NCBI RefSeq assembly: GCF_002095435.2
Contig: NZ_MJEJ02000038.1
Span: 86,041 to 150,040 of the forward strand
Direction of reading: 5' to 3'
Origin: Williamsia sp. 1138
GTDB taxonomy: Bacteria > Actinomycetota > Actinomycetes > Mycobacteriales > Mycobacteriaceae
DNA length: 64,000 nt
Position 1 is the first letter of the stretch, and each line of letters begins with the position of its first letter. Below the pieces are notes generated by a model, which saw nothing but the letters and a program-made list of their open reading frames with translations, did not search any database and was not told where the DNA came from. Made by a program: the position numbers and the translations under genes. Below are positions 32,565 through 40,682 of the stretch, piece by piece.

Positions 32565-33542
32565 ATGACCGCAGCAGATATGTACACGCAGAACGATATC
32601 GAGAATTTTCCGTTCCCTTTTCCGAAGGACCAGTACCGCTACAGCGCCAACGTCGAGCCGACCGGTACGCAGCGGGTGGTGATCGACGATCACTATCGCC
32701 GGGAACTTGACGAGCGCGCCCGGATCCTTGCGGCCGATCCCAGCCGGTCGCAATGCCTGCCGCACATGATCCCTGCGGCCTGGGACGCCATGCTCACCCT
32801 CATGCACGATCTCGCCGACGGCTATCCGCAGCACATGACCCTGGAACGGATCACCGCCGAACCGGCCGCGTACCGGTGGCGTAACGCGCTGCTCGACATC
32901 GACCAGACCTTCACGTTCGGTGCCGGCGACACACTTCCCGCCGACCCGCTCGACTACATCTGCGGACAGATGCAAGAAGACGTCGTGCTGCTCGATCAGC
33001 GCGACGACCAGATGTGGGGTGACGCGGGCGTTGTGACCTTCGCCGCCGATTGGTCGTTCGGCTTCGACGTCGGCATGAGTTTCTTGCAGATCCACGGCCC
33101 GGTGCCGCGGCTGCACAGCGAGAAGATCGCCACGCGGGCGCACGAATTCATCAAGCGCCTGGAACCGGCTCAGAGCTATCGCCGCACCAACTGGACGCTG
33201 ACGGTCGATGGCAAACTCGACACCTCCACCGAGACCTACCCGCAGTGGGGTAGAGATCGGCGCACTCTCTCCGGCGGACCACTCGAGGACGTGGGGGACC
33301 GGCTCTTCCTGCGGACCGAAGTACAGCACTTGATCCGACTGCCACAGTCCAATGCGGTGATGTTCCTGATCAGGACGTACCTGCTGCCGTTCTGGGCCAT
33401 CGCCACCCTGCCGGAATGGGCCGACCGGCTCTACCGCGTCCTCGAAGACCTGCCCCTCGACATGGCCGACTACAAGGGCATCACCCGCACTCGCGGCCAG
33501 GGGATGCGCTGGCTCAGCACCTACGGCCCGGTCACACCGTGA
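32565..33542 (+). CDS. Heme-dependent oxidative N-demethylase alpha-like subunit (DUF3445)
   Basis: 325 residues from ATG 32565, directly after the preceding stop. FPFPKDQYRYSANVEP at the N-terminus, MQEDVVLLDQRDD, FAADWSFGFDVGMSFLQIHG (about 160-180), RTNWTLTVDG and FLRTEVQHLIRLP are hallmarks of DUF3445, the PAS-fold heme subunit of HODM / dimethylamine monooxygenase. The enzyme removes a methyl group from dimethylamine, giving methylamine and formaldehyde or methylene-folate. In described systems a GcvT-like folate-binding subunit accompanies it; none is present here. Confidence 0.85.
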   Translation: MTAADMYTQNDIENFPFPFPKDQYRYSANVEPTGTQRVVIDDHYRRELDERARILAADPSRSQCLPHMIPAAWDAMLTLMHDLADGYPQHMTLERITAEPAAYRWRNALLDIDQTFTFGAGDTLPADPLDYICGQMQEDVVLLDQRDDQMWGDAGVVTFAADWSFGFDVGMSFLQIHGPVPRLHSEKIATRAHEFIKRLEPAQSYRRTNWTLTVDGKLDTSTETYPQWGRDRRTLSGGPLEDVGDRLFLRTEVQHLIRLPQSNAVMFLIRTYLLPFWAIATLPEWADRLYRVLEDLPLDMADYKGITRTRGQGMRWLSTYGPVTP

Positions 33543-33606
33543 CCGTCGAGGTCATGGCACTGACTGTCGCTCAACACTTTTAGACGAAACGTTCATTTCG
33601 GTCCTT

Positions 33607-33622
33607 GTAACACGGCCGCAAC
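33607..33622 (+). promoter_or_regulatory. Candidate GlnR half-box upstream of amt
   Basis: GTAAC (33607-33611), 6 bases, GCAAC (33618-33622) fits AC-n9-AC, 100-115 bases before the amt start. This would place the transporter under nitrogen control with the amine operons. Nothing else is seen in the 179-base gap. Confidence 0.4.
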
Positions 33623-33721
33623 CGGCGGTCTCGAATATGCAACACGCGCGTGGTCCACTATTGGTGAATTCCGATTCCCCTAAGCAGACCTTCGTCTGCG
33701 CCCAACTCTTGAGGAAAAACA

Positions 33722-35086
33722 ATGGACGAAGCAATCGCGGCCGCCGATACGGCGTGGCTGCTGGCGGCATTTGCTGCGGTGAGCTTGATGGTTCCGGGCC
33801 TGGCGATGTTCTACGGCGGCATGGTCAGCGCCAAGAACACACTGAACATGGCGATGATGACCTTCGGTGCGTTCGCTGTCGTCGGCATCCTCTGGATCCT
33901 GTTCGGATACTCGGCAGTGCTGGGCAATTCGCTTGGTGGACTGGGAATCCTGGGCGATCCGCTGGAGTCCATCGGACTCGCCTCGTTGCTCGAGGCGCCC
34001 GCTGACCCGGGCCTGCCGCCGGCACTCGTCGCCGGATTCCAACTGCTGTTCGCCGGCATCACCGTCGCACTCATTTCCGGTGCCGTCGCCGACCGCATGA
34101 AGTTCGGTGCGTGGATGGTCTTCGCCGGCATCTGGGCGACCCTGGTGTACTTCCCGGTCGCGCACTGGGTCTTCGCCTTCGACTCCGAAGACGGATCGAT
34201 CACCGGCGGTTGGATCGCGAACCAGCTGGCGGCGATCGACTTCGCGGGTGGAACCGCAGTCCACGTCAACGCGGGTGTCGCAGCGCTGGCCCTGGTCATC
34301 GTTCTCGGCAAGCGCCGGACGTTCCCGGCCGCCCCGCGTCCCCACAGCCTGCCGCTGACCATGCTCGGCGCGGGCATCCTGTTCTTCGGCTGGTTCGGCT
34401 TCAATGGCGGATCGGCACTCGCCGCCGGCAACAGCGCGGCTGTTGTCGTCCTCAATACCGTTGCTGCAGCGTGTGCCGGTATCTGTGCCTGGCTTCTTGT
34501 CGAGTATTTCCGCGAGGGTCACGCGACCTCGCTCGGTGCCAGCTCCGGCCTGATCGCTGCGCTCGTCGGCATCACCCCCGCCTGTGGTGCGGTGTCGCCG
34601 ATGGGTGCATTGCTCGTCGGTGCCGCCTCTGGTGCCATCTGCTGCCTCGCGGTCTCGATCAAGTTCCGTTTGGGCTATGACGATTCGCTCGATGTCGTCG
34701 GAATCCACATGGTCGGCGGCATCCTGGGCACGCTGCTCATCGGCTTTATCGCCGATCCGGCTGCGCCCAACGGTGTTGCGGGACTCTTCTACGGCGGCGG
34801 ACTGGACCTGCTCTGGCGTCAGAGCGTCGCCGTCCTCGCGGTGTTCTTCTACTGCTTCATCGTCACCTGGCTGATCGCGAAGGCGATCGACAAGACCATG
34901 GGTCTGCGAGCCCACGAAGATCATGAGACAGAGGGACTAGATGTCTCCGTCCACGGTGAATCGGCCTATGTCATGGAGCACGCAACACTTTCCGGCAAGC
35001 CCGTCACCGAGGCCGACGCAGTAGAAGCTGCGGAAGCCATCGCCACCGATGCGGCCGAGAAGCCCGCGCCGACGGCCACCACCTGA
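33722..35086 (+). CDS. amt: Ammonium / methylammonium transporter
   Basis: 454 residues from ATG 33722 with GAGGAAAAA upstream. About 11 transmembrane helices; MVPGLAMFYGGMVSAKN near the N-terminus, GAVADRMKFGAWMVFAG, the DFAGGTAVHVNAGVAAL signature with the first pore His (about 180) and LDVVGIHMVGGILGTL with the second pore His (about 330). The hydrophilic C-terminal tail (residues 400-454) is longer than the PII-contact tail of typical AmtB and Ala/Glu-rich. It follows the N-demethylase operon and should bring in ammonium and possibly methylammonium. No intact glnK follows. Confidence 0.93.
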   Translation: MDEAIAAADTAWLLAAFAAVSLMVPGLAMFYGGMVSAKNTLNMAMMTFGAFAVVGILWILFGYSAVLGNSLGGLGILGDPLESIGLASLLEAPADPGLPPALVAGFQLLFAGITVALISGAVADRMKFGAWMVFAGIWATLVYFPVAHWVFAFDSEDGSITGGWIANQLAAIDFAGGTAVHVNAGVAALALVIVLGKRRTFPAAPRPHSLPLTMLGAGILFFGWFGFNGGSALAAGNSAAVVVLNTVAAACAGICAWLLVEYFREGHATSLGASSGLIAALVGITPACGAVSPMGALLVGAASGAICCLAVSIKFRLGYDDSLDVVGIHMVGGILGTLLIGFIADPAAPNGVAGLFYGGGLDLLWRQSVAVLAVFFYCFIVTWLIAKAIDKTMGLRAHEDHETEGLDVSVHGESAYVMEHATLSGKPVTEADAVEAAEAIATDAAEKPAPTATT

Positions 35087-35100
35087 CGGTTCGTTTCTCA

Positions 35101-35143
35101 GCGTCCAGCCCCCTCTCGGCATTGCCGGGAGGGGGCTGGACGC
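35101..35143 (+). terminator. Strong hairpin terminator after amt
   Basis: GCGTCCAGCCCCCTC (35101-35115) pairs perfectly with GAGGGGGCTGGACGC (35129-35143). Inside, CGGC pairs with GCCG around an ATT loop. It lies 15 bases after the amt stop. Confidence 0.8.
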
Positions 35144-35205
35144 GACTGCGGATCCGGCGCGCTTTTCGTTTCACAGCAGTAAACGCGGTCAGCTAGAATC
35201 GAGCC

Positions 35206-35868
35206 ATGCCAACGCGGTCATCGAAGACAGTCCGTGACACCGGTGACCCTGCACCCGTGCAGCGTGAGGTGCTCGGAGAACCACCCACGGGCAACGATCT
35301 CGAAGAGGCGATAGCCCGCCAAGTCCGCGCGCTGCGACGCGCGACCGGGTTGTCGGTGGGGGACATGGCGGAGAAGGTGGGCATCTCGAAGGCGATGCTC
35401 TCGAAGATCGAGAACGCCCAAACGTCCTGCAGCCTGTCCACTTTGGCCAGACTTGCCGCCGGCCTCGACGTCCCGGTCACATCATTGTTCCGCGGCGCCG
35501 ACAACGAGCGCGAGGCCGTCTACGTCGAATCCGGTCACGGCGCCGTCATCGTCGGACGCGGCACCCGCGTCGGCCACCACTATGAACTCCTCGGTGCGCT
35601 CCGCGGCCAGCACAAACGCCTCGAACCGGTGCTGGTCACGCTGACCGACGCCAGCGAAGTGTTTCCTCGCTTTCAACACGCCGGGACCGAACTGCTGTAC
35701 ATGCTCGAGGGCGTCATGGTCTACGGGCACGGTGACGCCGAATACACCCTGCGTCCCGGCGACTCACTGCTGCTCGACGGCGAAGGCATCCACGGTCCGA
35801 ACGACCTAGTGCGGTTGCCGATCCGCTTCCTGGCCGTTACTGCCTATCCCGACAACCACGACGGCTGA
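35206..35868 (+). CDS. XRE-type regulator with cupin domain (paralogue of 24121-24777)
   Basis: 220 residues from ATG 35206. Helix-turn-helix at about 38-90: LRRATGLSVGDMAEKVGISK then AMLSKIENAQTSCSLSTLAR. Cupin at about 125-215: RFQHAGTELLYMLEGVMVYG, LRPGDSLLLDGEGIHGP. It shares long identical stretches with the copy after glxD (LFRG, VGRGTR, GHHYELLGALRGQH, RLPIRFLAVTAYPDN). It sits alone behind the amt terminator. A second sensor for the same or a related amine metabolite, or a duplicated repressor, is the likely role. Confidence 0.88.
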   Translation: MPTRSSKTVRDTGDPAPVQREVLGEPPTGNDLEEAIARQVRALRRATGLSVGDMAEKVGISKAMLSKIENAQTSCSLSTLARLAAGLDVPVTSLFRGADNEREAVYVESGHGAVIVGRGTRVGHHYELLGALRGQHKRLEPVLVTLTDASEVFPRFQHAGTELLYMLEGVMVYGHGDAEYTLRPGDSLLLDGEGIHGPNDLVRLPIRFLAVTAYPDNHDG

Positions 35869-36044
35869 AACACCTCCGCCCTGTCCCGGGCGTCCTCCCG
35901 GACACCCTGACAAGATTTCGAGTCTTCGGGTACTGATCCCGCGCCATGAGCGGGCGGGATAGGTTCGCACCGTGGAGCGTTGATCGACCGCCTCGGTTGC
36001 ACGGCGTCCCGGCAATCCATTTCGTGAACGTGAAGGAGTTTGTT

Positions 36045-37028
36045 GTGACGGTGCGGTCAGCCTTCAGCTTGCCTCTGGTCAGCTCGGTCGATGAGAACCT
36101 GGAGCTCGCCCGGCTTGGGGAAGAACTCGGCTACGACGACGTGTGGCTGGCGGACACGGCGACCATCGACGTATTCGTGCTGGCGGCACTCGTGGCGTCC
36201 GCCACCTCGAGGGTGCGGATCGGAACCGCGGTCGTGCCGGTGTTCACCCGTCCGCCGGCGCTGCTGGCCGCGGCGGCGGCGTCGGTCAGTCAGGTCGCAG
36301 GTCCCGATCGGTTCATCCTGGGGCTGGGATCGTCATCGCCTGCCATCGTCGAGGACTGGTGCGGGATACCGTTCGAGCGTCCCGTGACCCGCGTCCGCGA
36401 GACCGTGGAGGCACTTCGGGCCATGTTCGCCGAACCGAAGGTCTCATACTCGGGGACCACGACCCGGGTGAAGAATTTTCGTCTGGGTGTGCCGCCGGCC
36501 GGTGAGGTTCCTCTGTGGATCGGTGCGCAACGTCCGGTGATGGCCGGGGTCGCTGGCGAATTCGCGGATGGCGTCGCCTGCAACTTCATCCCTGCGTCCG
36601 CGGTGCCGACCTTCAAGGAGACCGTGGCGGTCGGCGCGGCCCGAGCGACGAAGACGGCTCCGCTTCCCCTCGTCGTGAGATTGCAGACGATCGTGACGGA
36701 CGATCGGGCTTCGGCGCTGGAAACACTACGAGCGATGATGGGGCCTTACCTCGCGACCCCGACCTACAATTCGTTTCTTGCGTCGTGCGGGTATGAAGCC
36801 GAGGCCGCGAAGATCAAGGCGGGCTGGGACAATCGCGACCGCGCAGGGTTGGCTGCCGGTGTCACCGACGAGCTGATCTCAGACCTCGCGATCGTCGGTG
36901 ACGAGGTCGAATGCCGCGAAAAGGTCGCACGTTTCGTGGAGTCCGGCGTCGACATCCCCATGATCCATCCCGTCGTCCGGTCGAAAGCAGAGGCAGCTGC
37001 GATGCTCGAGGCGTTGCGCCCGCGCTGA
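36045..37028 (+). CDS. LLM-class (F420-dependent type) oxidoreductase
   Basis: 327 residues from GTG 36045 (AAGGAG 6 bases upstream); the frame is open to 35946 without a site. Luciferase-like TIM barrel: ELARLGEELGYDDVWLADTA, RVRIGTAVVPVFTRPPALLA, ILGLGSSSPAIVEDWCG, VPLWIGAQRPVMAGVAGEFA and DGVACNFIPASAVPTFK. Actinobacterial members of this group often use coenzyme F420. Substrate unknown. It stands as a single gene, convergent with the GH43 gene only 1 base away. Confidence 0.82.
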   Translation: MTVRSAFSLPLVSSVDENLELARLGEELGYDDVWLADTATIDVFVLAALVASATSRVRIGTAVVPVFTRPPALLAAAAASVSQVAGPDRFILGLGSSSPAIVEDWCGIPFERPVTRVRETVEALRAMFAEPKVSYSGTTTRVKNFRLGVPPAGEVPLWIGAQRPVMAGVAGEFADGVACNFIPASAVPTFKETVAVGAARATKTAPLPLVVRLQTIVTDDRASALETLRAMMGPYLATPTYNSFLASCGYEAEAAKIKAGWDNRDRAGLAAGVTDELISDLAIVGDEVECREKVARFVESGVDIPMIHPVVRSKAEAAAMLEALRPR

Positions 37029-37029
37029 G

Positions 37030-38448
37030 TCACCGCCGATCGAACGACGACGACATCCCGCCCAGACCGGGTGTCGCCACCTGCCCGGTCTTCCACACCG
37101 TGATGGTGCCCATCTCGACCGGGGCGTCGACGGACGGTCCCGCGAAAGCGAAGACGCCGTAGATCCCCGCGGCGGACTCGGGGGTGATCTCGTACTCGAC
37201 AGACTTCTCGATGGTTTGTCCCGCAGCAACATTCACCGTCTCGGGACCGACGATGGTTGCCCCTGTGCTGGTTCCCGGTACGGCTACGTTGACCCAGACC
37301 TGACCCGAGTACGGTGCGCCTGCGGGTGCGGTGACAATCAACTTCGCGGCGACGCGGCCGCCGGCCTCGGTGAGTTTCACCGGGCTGTCGGTGGTGAGAG
37401 ACACCCGCACGGGGAGCTTCGTGTCGGGCAGCGCGGGCCGGGTGGAGTTCGGAGAACCGTCACCGATCTCCGGCCAGCCGTTCGCCCACACGATCTTGTC
37501 GATCATGCCCTCGCGTCGTTGTGCGCCGCTGGGCAGCTTCAGGTCGGCACGCGGAACAGCGTGATAGACAATCCAATCCGCCCCGGCGTCGTCGGTCACC
37601 ACGGTGTTGTGCCCGGGGCCTGCCCACGCCTGGCTGCCCGCCAGCAGGAGTGCGCCGCCACCCTTGTTCAGGTCATCGCCCTTGCGATCGAGATACGGAC
37701 CGGTCAGTGACTTCGACCGGCCGGCGAGGACTCGGTAGGCCGTGTCGGGACCGTTGCAGCAATGTCCCGCGGACACGAACAGGTAGTAGTAGCCCTCGCG
37801 GAAGACGACTTCGGGCCCCTCGAACCGGTCGTCGGCGATGGTCGTGACCGGGGCTCCGCTCGGGCCTGTTCCCTCGGCGTTGAGGGGTATCGCGTGTACG
37901 CCCTTGAAGTTCCCGACGAACATCGTCTTGGACGTGCCGTCGTCCCACAAGAAGGGATCGATGGTGCCGCCGACGCCGACGTCTTTCGCGCAGAACACCG
38001 GATGGCCGAGGTCGGTCCACGGACCGGTAGGCGACGCCGAAGTAGCTAGACCGACACATGGATTCGTCGCATCGTACAACGAGTAATAGAGTGAGTACGT
38101 ACCTGCGGATGTGCTGATGTGGGGTGCCCACGCCAGGTTGCCGGGCCGATGCCACGAAGGGGCTGTCGGGAAGACGTCGCCTACGTACCGCCAGTCGACG
38201 AGGTCGAATGAGGTGAACACCGTCATGTTGTGAGCGCCTTGGCCGTCACCCCAGTCGTCGGCCGTGGCGTACATGTAATAGGTGCCGTCGTCGGCGCGGA
38301 TCACGCTGGGATCGGCGGCGACAGGTCTGACGATGGAGTCCGCCCCGGCCGTTGGTGCGGGTGCGAGCGCTGAAACAACTAGCGCCGCCAGGAATGGAAC
38401 CAGGGTCAGGCACGCTCGTACCCTGGCCGAAGCCCCATACCCGTGCAT
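37030..38448 (-). CDS. Secreted glycoside hydrolase family 43-like protein
   Basis: 472 residues from ATG 38448 (GAGGAGC 4 bases upstream). A signal peptide runs over about 1-36 (ACLTLVPFLAALVVSALAP then PTAGA). The five-bladed propeller is suggested by RPVAADPSVIRADDGTYYMY (first catalytic Asp), WAPHISTSAGTYSLYYS, GGTIDPFLWDDG (second Asp) and FEGPEVVFREGYYYLFVS (Glu acid). Residues 355-460 form an Ig- or fibronectin-like C-terminal domain. GH43 enzymes act on arabinan or xylan. Mycolic actinobacteria have arabinogalactan, so cell wall turnover is possible; plant polysaccharide use is the alternative. Confidence 0.82.
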   Translation of the reverse strand: MHGYGASARVRACLTLVPFLAALVVSALAPAPTAGADSIVRPVAADPSVIRADDGTYYMYATADDWGDGQGAHNMTVFTSFDLVDWRYVGDVFPTAPSWHRPGNLAWAPHISTSAGTYSLYYSLYDATNPCVGLATSASPTGPWTDLGHPVFCAKDVGVGGTIDPFLWDDGTSKTMFVGNFKGVHAIPLNAEGTGPSGAPVTTIADDRFEGPEVVFREGYYYLFVSAGHCCNGPDTAYRVLAGRSKSLTGPYLDRKGDDLNKGGGALLLAGSQAWAGPGHNTVVTDDAGADWIVYHAVPRADLKLPSGAQRREGMIDKIVWANGWPEIGDGSPNSTRPALPDTKLPVRVSLTTDSPVKLTEAGGRVAAKLIVTAPAGAPYSGQVWVNVAVPGTSTGATIVGPETVNVAAGQTIEKSVEYEITPESAAGIYGVFAFAGPSVDAPVEMGTITVWKTGQVATPGLGGMSSSFDRR

Positions 38449-38588
38449 GTTGCTCCTCGCCACCGCGCTATCGATCTGGTCTGGGCAAACCTATACACCT
38501 CAAGTAGAGGTTTACTGTTTGCCGCGCGCAGACACCATGCCGTGACCAAAGCGTGTGGCGATCGAGACCGCGGACTTTCGGTCTCGAA

Positions 38589-39473
38589 TCAGGCCATCTG
38601 CAGCGATTCGATGATGTCGCGAGTTGCCGCACGGCCCTCCGGGGTGGGGGTGAGGGGATAAATATGCAGACCCGACGGGCAGGTGTGCAACCGCACCTCG
38701 GATCCCGCCGCCGCGGCCAGCTCCTGAAAACGGACGGCGTCGGGGTAGAGCAGATCGTGTGTGCCGATGTGGAGATCTGTCGGGGCGAGGTTGCTCAGAT
38801 CTCCGTAGATCGGCGAGACCGACGAATGGGTGAGCATCGTGTTGGGTGCCCAGGCCCGGGCTGCCATGTCGAGCGTGATGCGGCTGAGCCAGGGGTCGCG
38901 ACGTTCGACAGGGCCGATACGTGGATTGCTCAAGGACAAGTCGAGCCAGGGGGAGATGAGGATCAGGCGATCGGGTGGGGGTAGCTGCAGTTTGGCGGCT
39001 GTCTGGGCCAGCACCAGGGCGAGCCCGCCACCGGCTGAGTCGCCGACAAAGGAGATCGGGCGCCCGGGGTTCTCTGCGATCACACGCTGGTAGACGGCGG
39101 TCAGAAACTCATCGGCGTCATGGTGGTCGTAACGCGGCGCGAGGCCGTAAATCGGCACTTCGACCTGTATCCCGGCGTCGGCAAGCTGGCCGATGAGCGT
39201 CCAGTGGCCCGGCCCGATCTCGCTGACGTAACCCCCGCCGTAGAGGTACAGCACAGTCGAGTCGGTTCCGGCGGTACGCGAGATCACCCGGTAGGTGGGG
39301 AATCCGGCGATGAGCCGCTGGGTGACGATGTGCGATTCACGCAAGTCTGCGGGCGGGGTCGCCGCGACCTTGGTGCGGTTGATGTAGGCACGCACACTCG
39401 CCGCCGTGTCCCCGCGGCGATACGTCTGGAACCGCAGCAACGCTGACAGTGCCTTCATCTGAATGCTCATCAT
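38589..39473 (-). CDS. Alpha/beta hydrolase, HSL family
   Basis: 294 residues from ATG 39473 or 39470. VLYLYGGGYVSEIGPGHW holds the oxyanion GGG but with Tyr where HGGG has His (about residue 76). VPIYGLAPRYDHHDAD is the DYRLAPE equivalent and FVGDSAGGGLALVLA has the nucleophile Ser (about 145). The acid is in GTHDLLYPDAVRF (about 240) and the base His in PSGLHIYPL (about 270). It probably hydrolyses acyl esters. Stand-alone gene between GH43 and the SMR exporter. Confidence 0.85.
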   Translation of the reverse strand: MMSIQMKALSALLRFQTYRRGDTAASVRAYINRTKVAATPPADLRESHIVTQRLIAGFPTYRVISRTAGTDSTVLYLYGGGYVSEIGPGHWTLIGQLADAGIQVEVPIYGLAPRYDHHDADEFLTAVYQRVIAENPGRPISFVGDSAGGGLALVLAQTAAKLQLPPPDRLILISPWLDLSLSNPRIGPVERRDPWLSRITLDMAARAWAPNTMLTHSSVSPIYGDLSNLAPTDLHIGTHDLLYPDAVRFQELAAAAGSEVRLHTCPSGLHIYPLTPTPEGRAATRDIIESLQMA

Positions 39474-39564
39474 TAGAGATGGTACGGACCGATTGTGTGC
39501 ATGGTCTACGCGAAATCATGAGAATTGGCTGATGATGGAGCTGCGCGCCGGACACGGCCAATGG

Positions 39565-39879
39565 TCAGTGAGCCAGTTTCAAACCGATGACAGCGCCGAC
39601 GATGACGAGTATCAAGACGATCTTCAGAACCGATGCCGCCTCGCTGCCGGAGATCATCGCGTACGAAACGGTCAGTGCAGCGCCGATCCCCACCCATATC
39701 GCGTACGACGTCCCGGTGGGTAGGGTCCGCATCGCATAGGCGAGGCCAAGCATCGAGATGACGAGCCCGACGATGAACACGATGGTCGGTGTCAGCTTGC
39801 TGAAACCTTCGGACCGACCGAGCGCGGTGGCCCAGACGGCCTCGAAAACACCGGAGGCAACCAGTACCAGCCATGCCAT
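39565..39879 (-). CDS. Small multidrug resistance protein, Gdx (SugE)-type guanidinium exporter
   Basis: 104 residues from ATG 39879 with GGGAG 6 bases upstream. Four transmembrane helices; Glu-14 in the first helix (VASGVFEAVWATAL), essential for proton exchange in SMR proteins; SYAIWVGIGAALT in helix 3; ILVIVGAVIGLKL in helix 4. The W-A-T pattern after Glu is typical of the Gdx/SugE branch that exports guanidinium. The upstream guanidine-III aptamer strongly supports that substrate. Antiporters of this type work as dual-topology dimers, so a single gene suffices. Confidence 0.88.
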   Translation of the reverse strand: MAWLVLVASGVFEAVWATALGRSEGFSKLTPTIVFIVGLVISMLGLAYAMRTLPTGTSYAIWVGIGAALTVSYAMISGSEAASVLKIVLILVIVGAVIGLKLAH

Positions 39880-39882
39880 GAC

Positions 39883-39945
39883 GTACTCCCTTCATGGGGA
39901 AGTACCGTCTTGTCGGCGTCCGGGTACGGTTTCGATCGTCCGGGG
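39883..39945 (-). ncRNA. Guanidine-III (mini ykkC-III type) riboswitch with Shine-Dalgarno-masking hairpin
   Basis: Read on the minus strand, 39945-39902 contains CCGGACGA, CCGTACCCGG and GACAAGACGG in the order and spacing of the ykkC-III / guanidine-III consensus. Directly after it GTACT-CCC (39905-39897) can pair with GGGAGTAC (39890-39883), which includes the GGGAG ribosome site of the Gdx gene. The GTAC shared by aptamer and hairpin offers a switch: guanidine-bound aptamer keeps GTAC and frees the ribosome site. The aptamer class is known; the switching scheme is my inference. Confidence 0.85.
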
Positions 39946-40004
39946 TGATCATCGTTGATCACCTCGATGGTATCTGCCGTGGGATGTGCGCGGTGTCGGT
40001 GTCG

Positions 40005-40577
40005 CTAAGGGCGCAGACCGTTGACGAGTACCCGGACATAGCTGTCGAGGGATTCGCGGCCGGCCGCTCGAACTGCGAAGGCGGTACCGCAGATCAGGTG
40101 CCGGATGTCGTCGGCGTCGAGTTCGGCTGACACGATGCCCTCTCGGACGCCCCGCTCGAGCAGTTGCGACGTGAGCTCGCCGAGCTCCCCGATGATTGCC
40201 ATCGTGTCGGTGCAGGCGCAGGTCTCGGACGCGAGCACCGCGCTCAGCCCGGCGTCGTCGAGTTGGAGTTCGATCTCGGCGACGATCAGGCGATGCAGCG
40301 CACCTGCGGTATCCGGGTCGTGTGTGAGGTCGCGGGCCTCGACGACCAGCTTGTCGAACGAGTCCACAGCGAGCGCCTCGAGCAGGACCTGCCGGGAAGG
40401 GAAGTGTCGGTAGGCGGTGCCGACGCCGACGCAAGCCTCTTTGGCCAGCGCGTTCATCGCGAGGGTGTCGTCACCGGCCGCGAGGCTCCGACGCGCCACC
40501 GTGAGCAATGCGTCGCGGTTCCGGACAGCGTCCGACCTCAGCCCCGCCGGGCTCCGCGCATGCAAGCTGTCGTCCAC
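40005..40577 (-). CDS. TetR-family transcriptional regulator
   Basis: 190 residues from ATG 40577. N-terminal helix-turn-helix at about 20-65: NRDALLTVARRSLAAGDDTL then LAKEACVGVGTAYRHFPSRQ. The C-terminal ligand domain holds ASETCACTDTMAIIGELGEL. It diverges from the SDR gene at 40683, whose promoter it most likely represses. The signature YRHF is classic TetR; the ligand is unknown. Confidence 0.88.
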   Translation of the reverse strand: MDDSLHARSPAGLRSDAVRNRDALLTVARRSLAAGDDTLAMNALAKEACVGVGTAYRHFPSRQVLLEALAVDSFDKLVVEARDLTHDPDTAGALHRLIVAEIELQLDDAGLSAVLASETCACTDTMAIIGELGELTSQLLERGVREGIVSAELDADDIRHLICGTAFAVRAAGRESLDSYVRVLVNGLRP

Positions 40578-40682
40578 ACCGCGAGTATACCGGAATGTTC
40601 ATCGACTCGGATGATCTATCCGCTTCTGCTACTGTTTGGTCAACCGGATTTGCTATCCGATTCGACAGACCGAGGAGAAGCG

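Noticed and set aside
33680..34924. 414-residue frame antisense to amt
   Set aside because: Low-complexity Asp/Glu/Arg/Gln shadow composition with no motif; the amt gene is complete.
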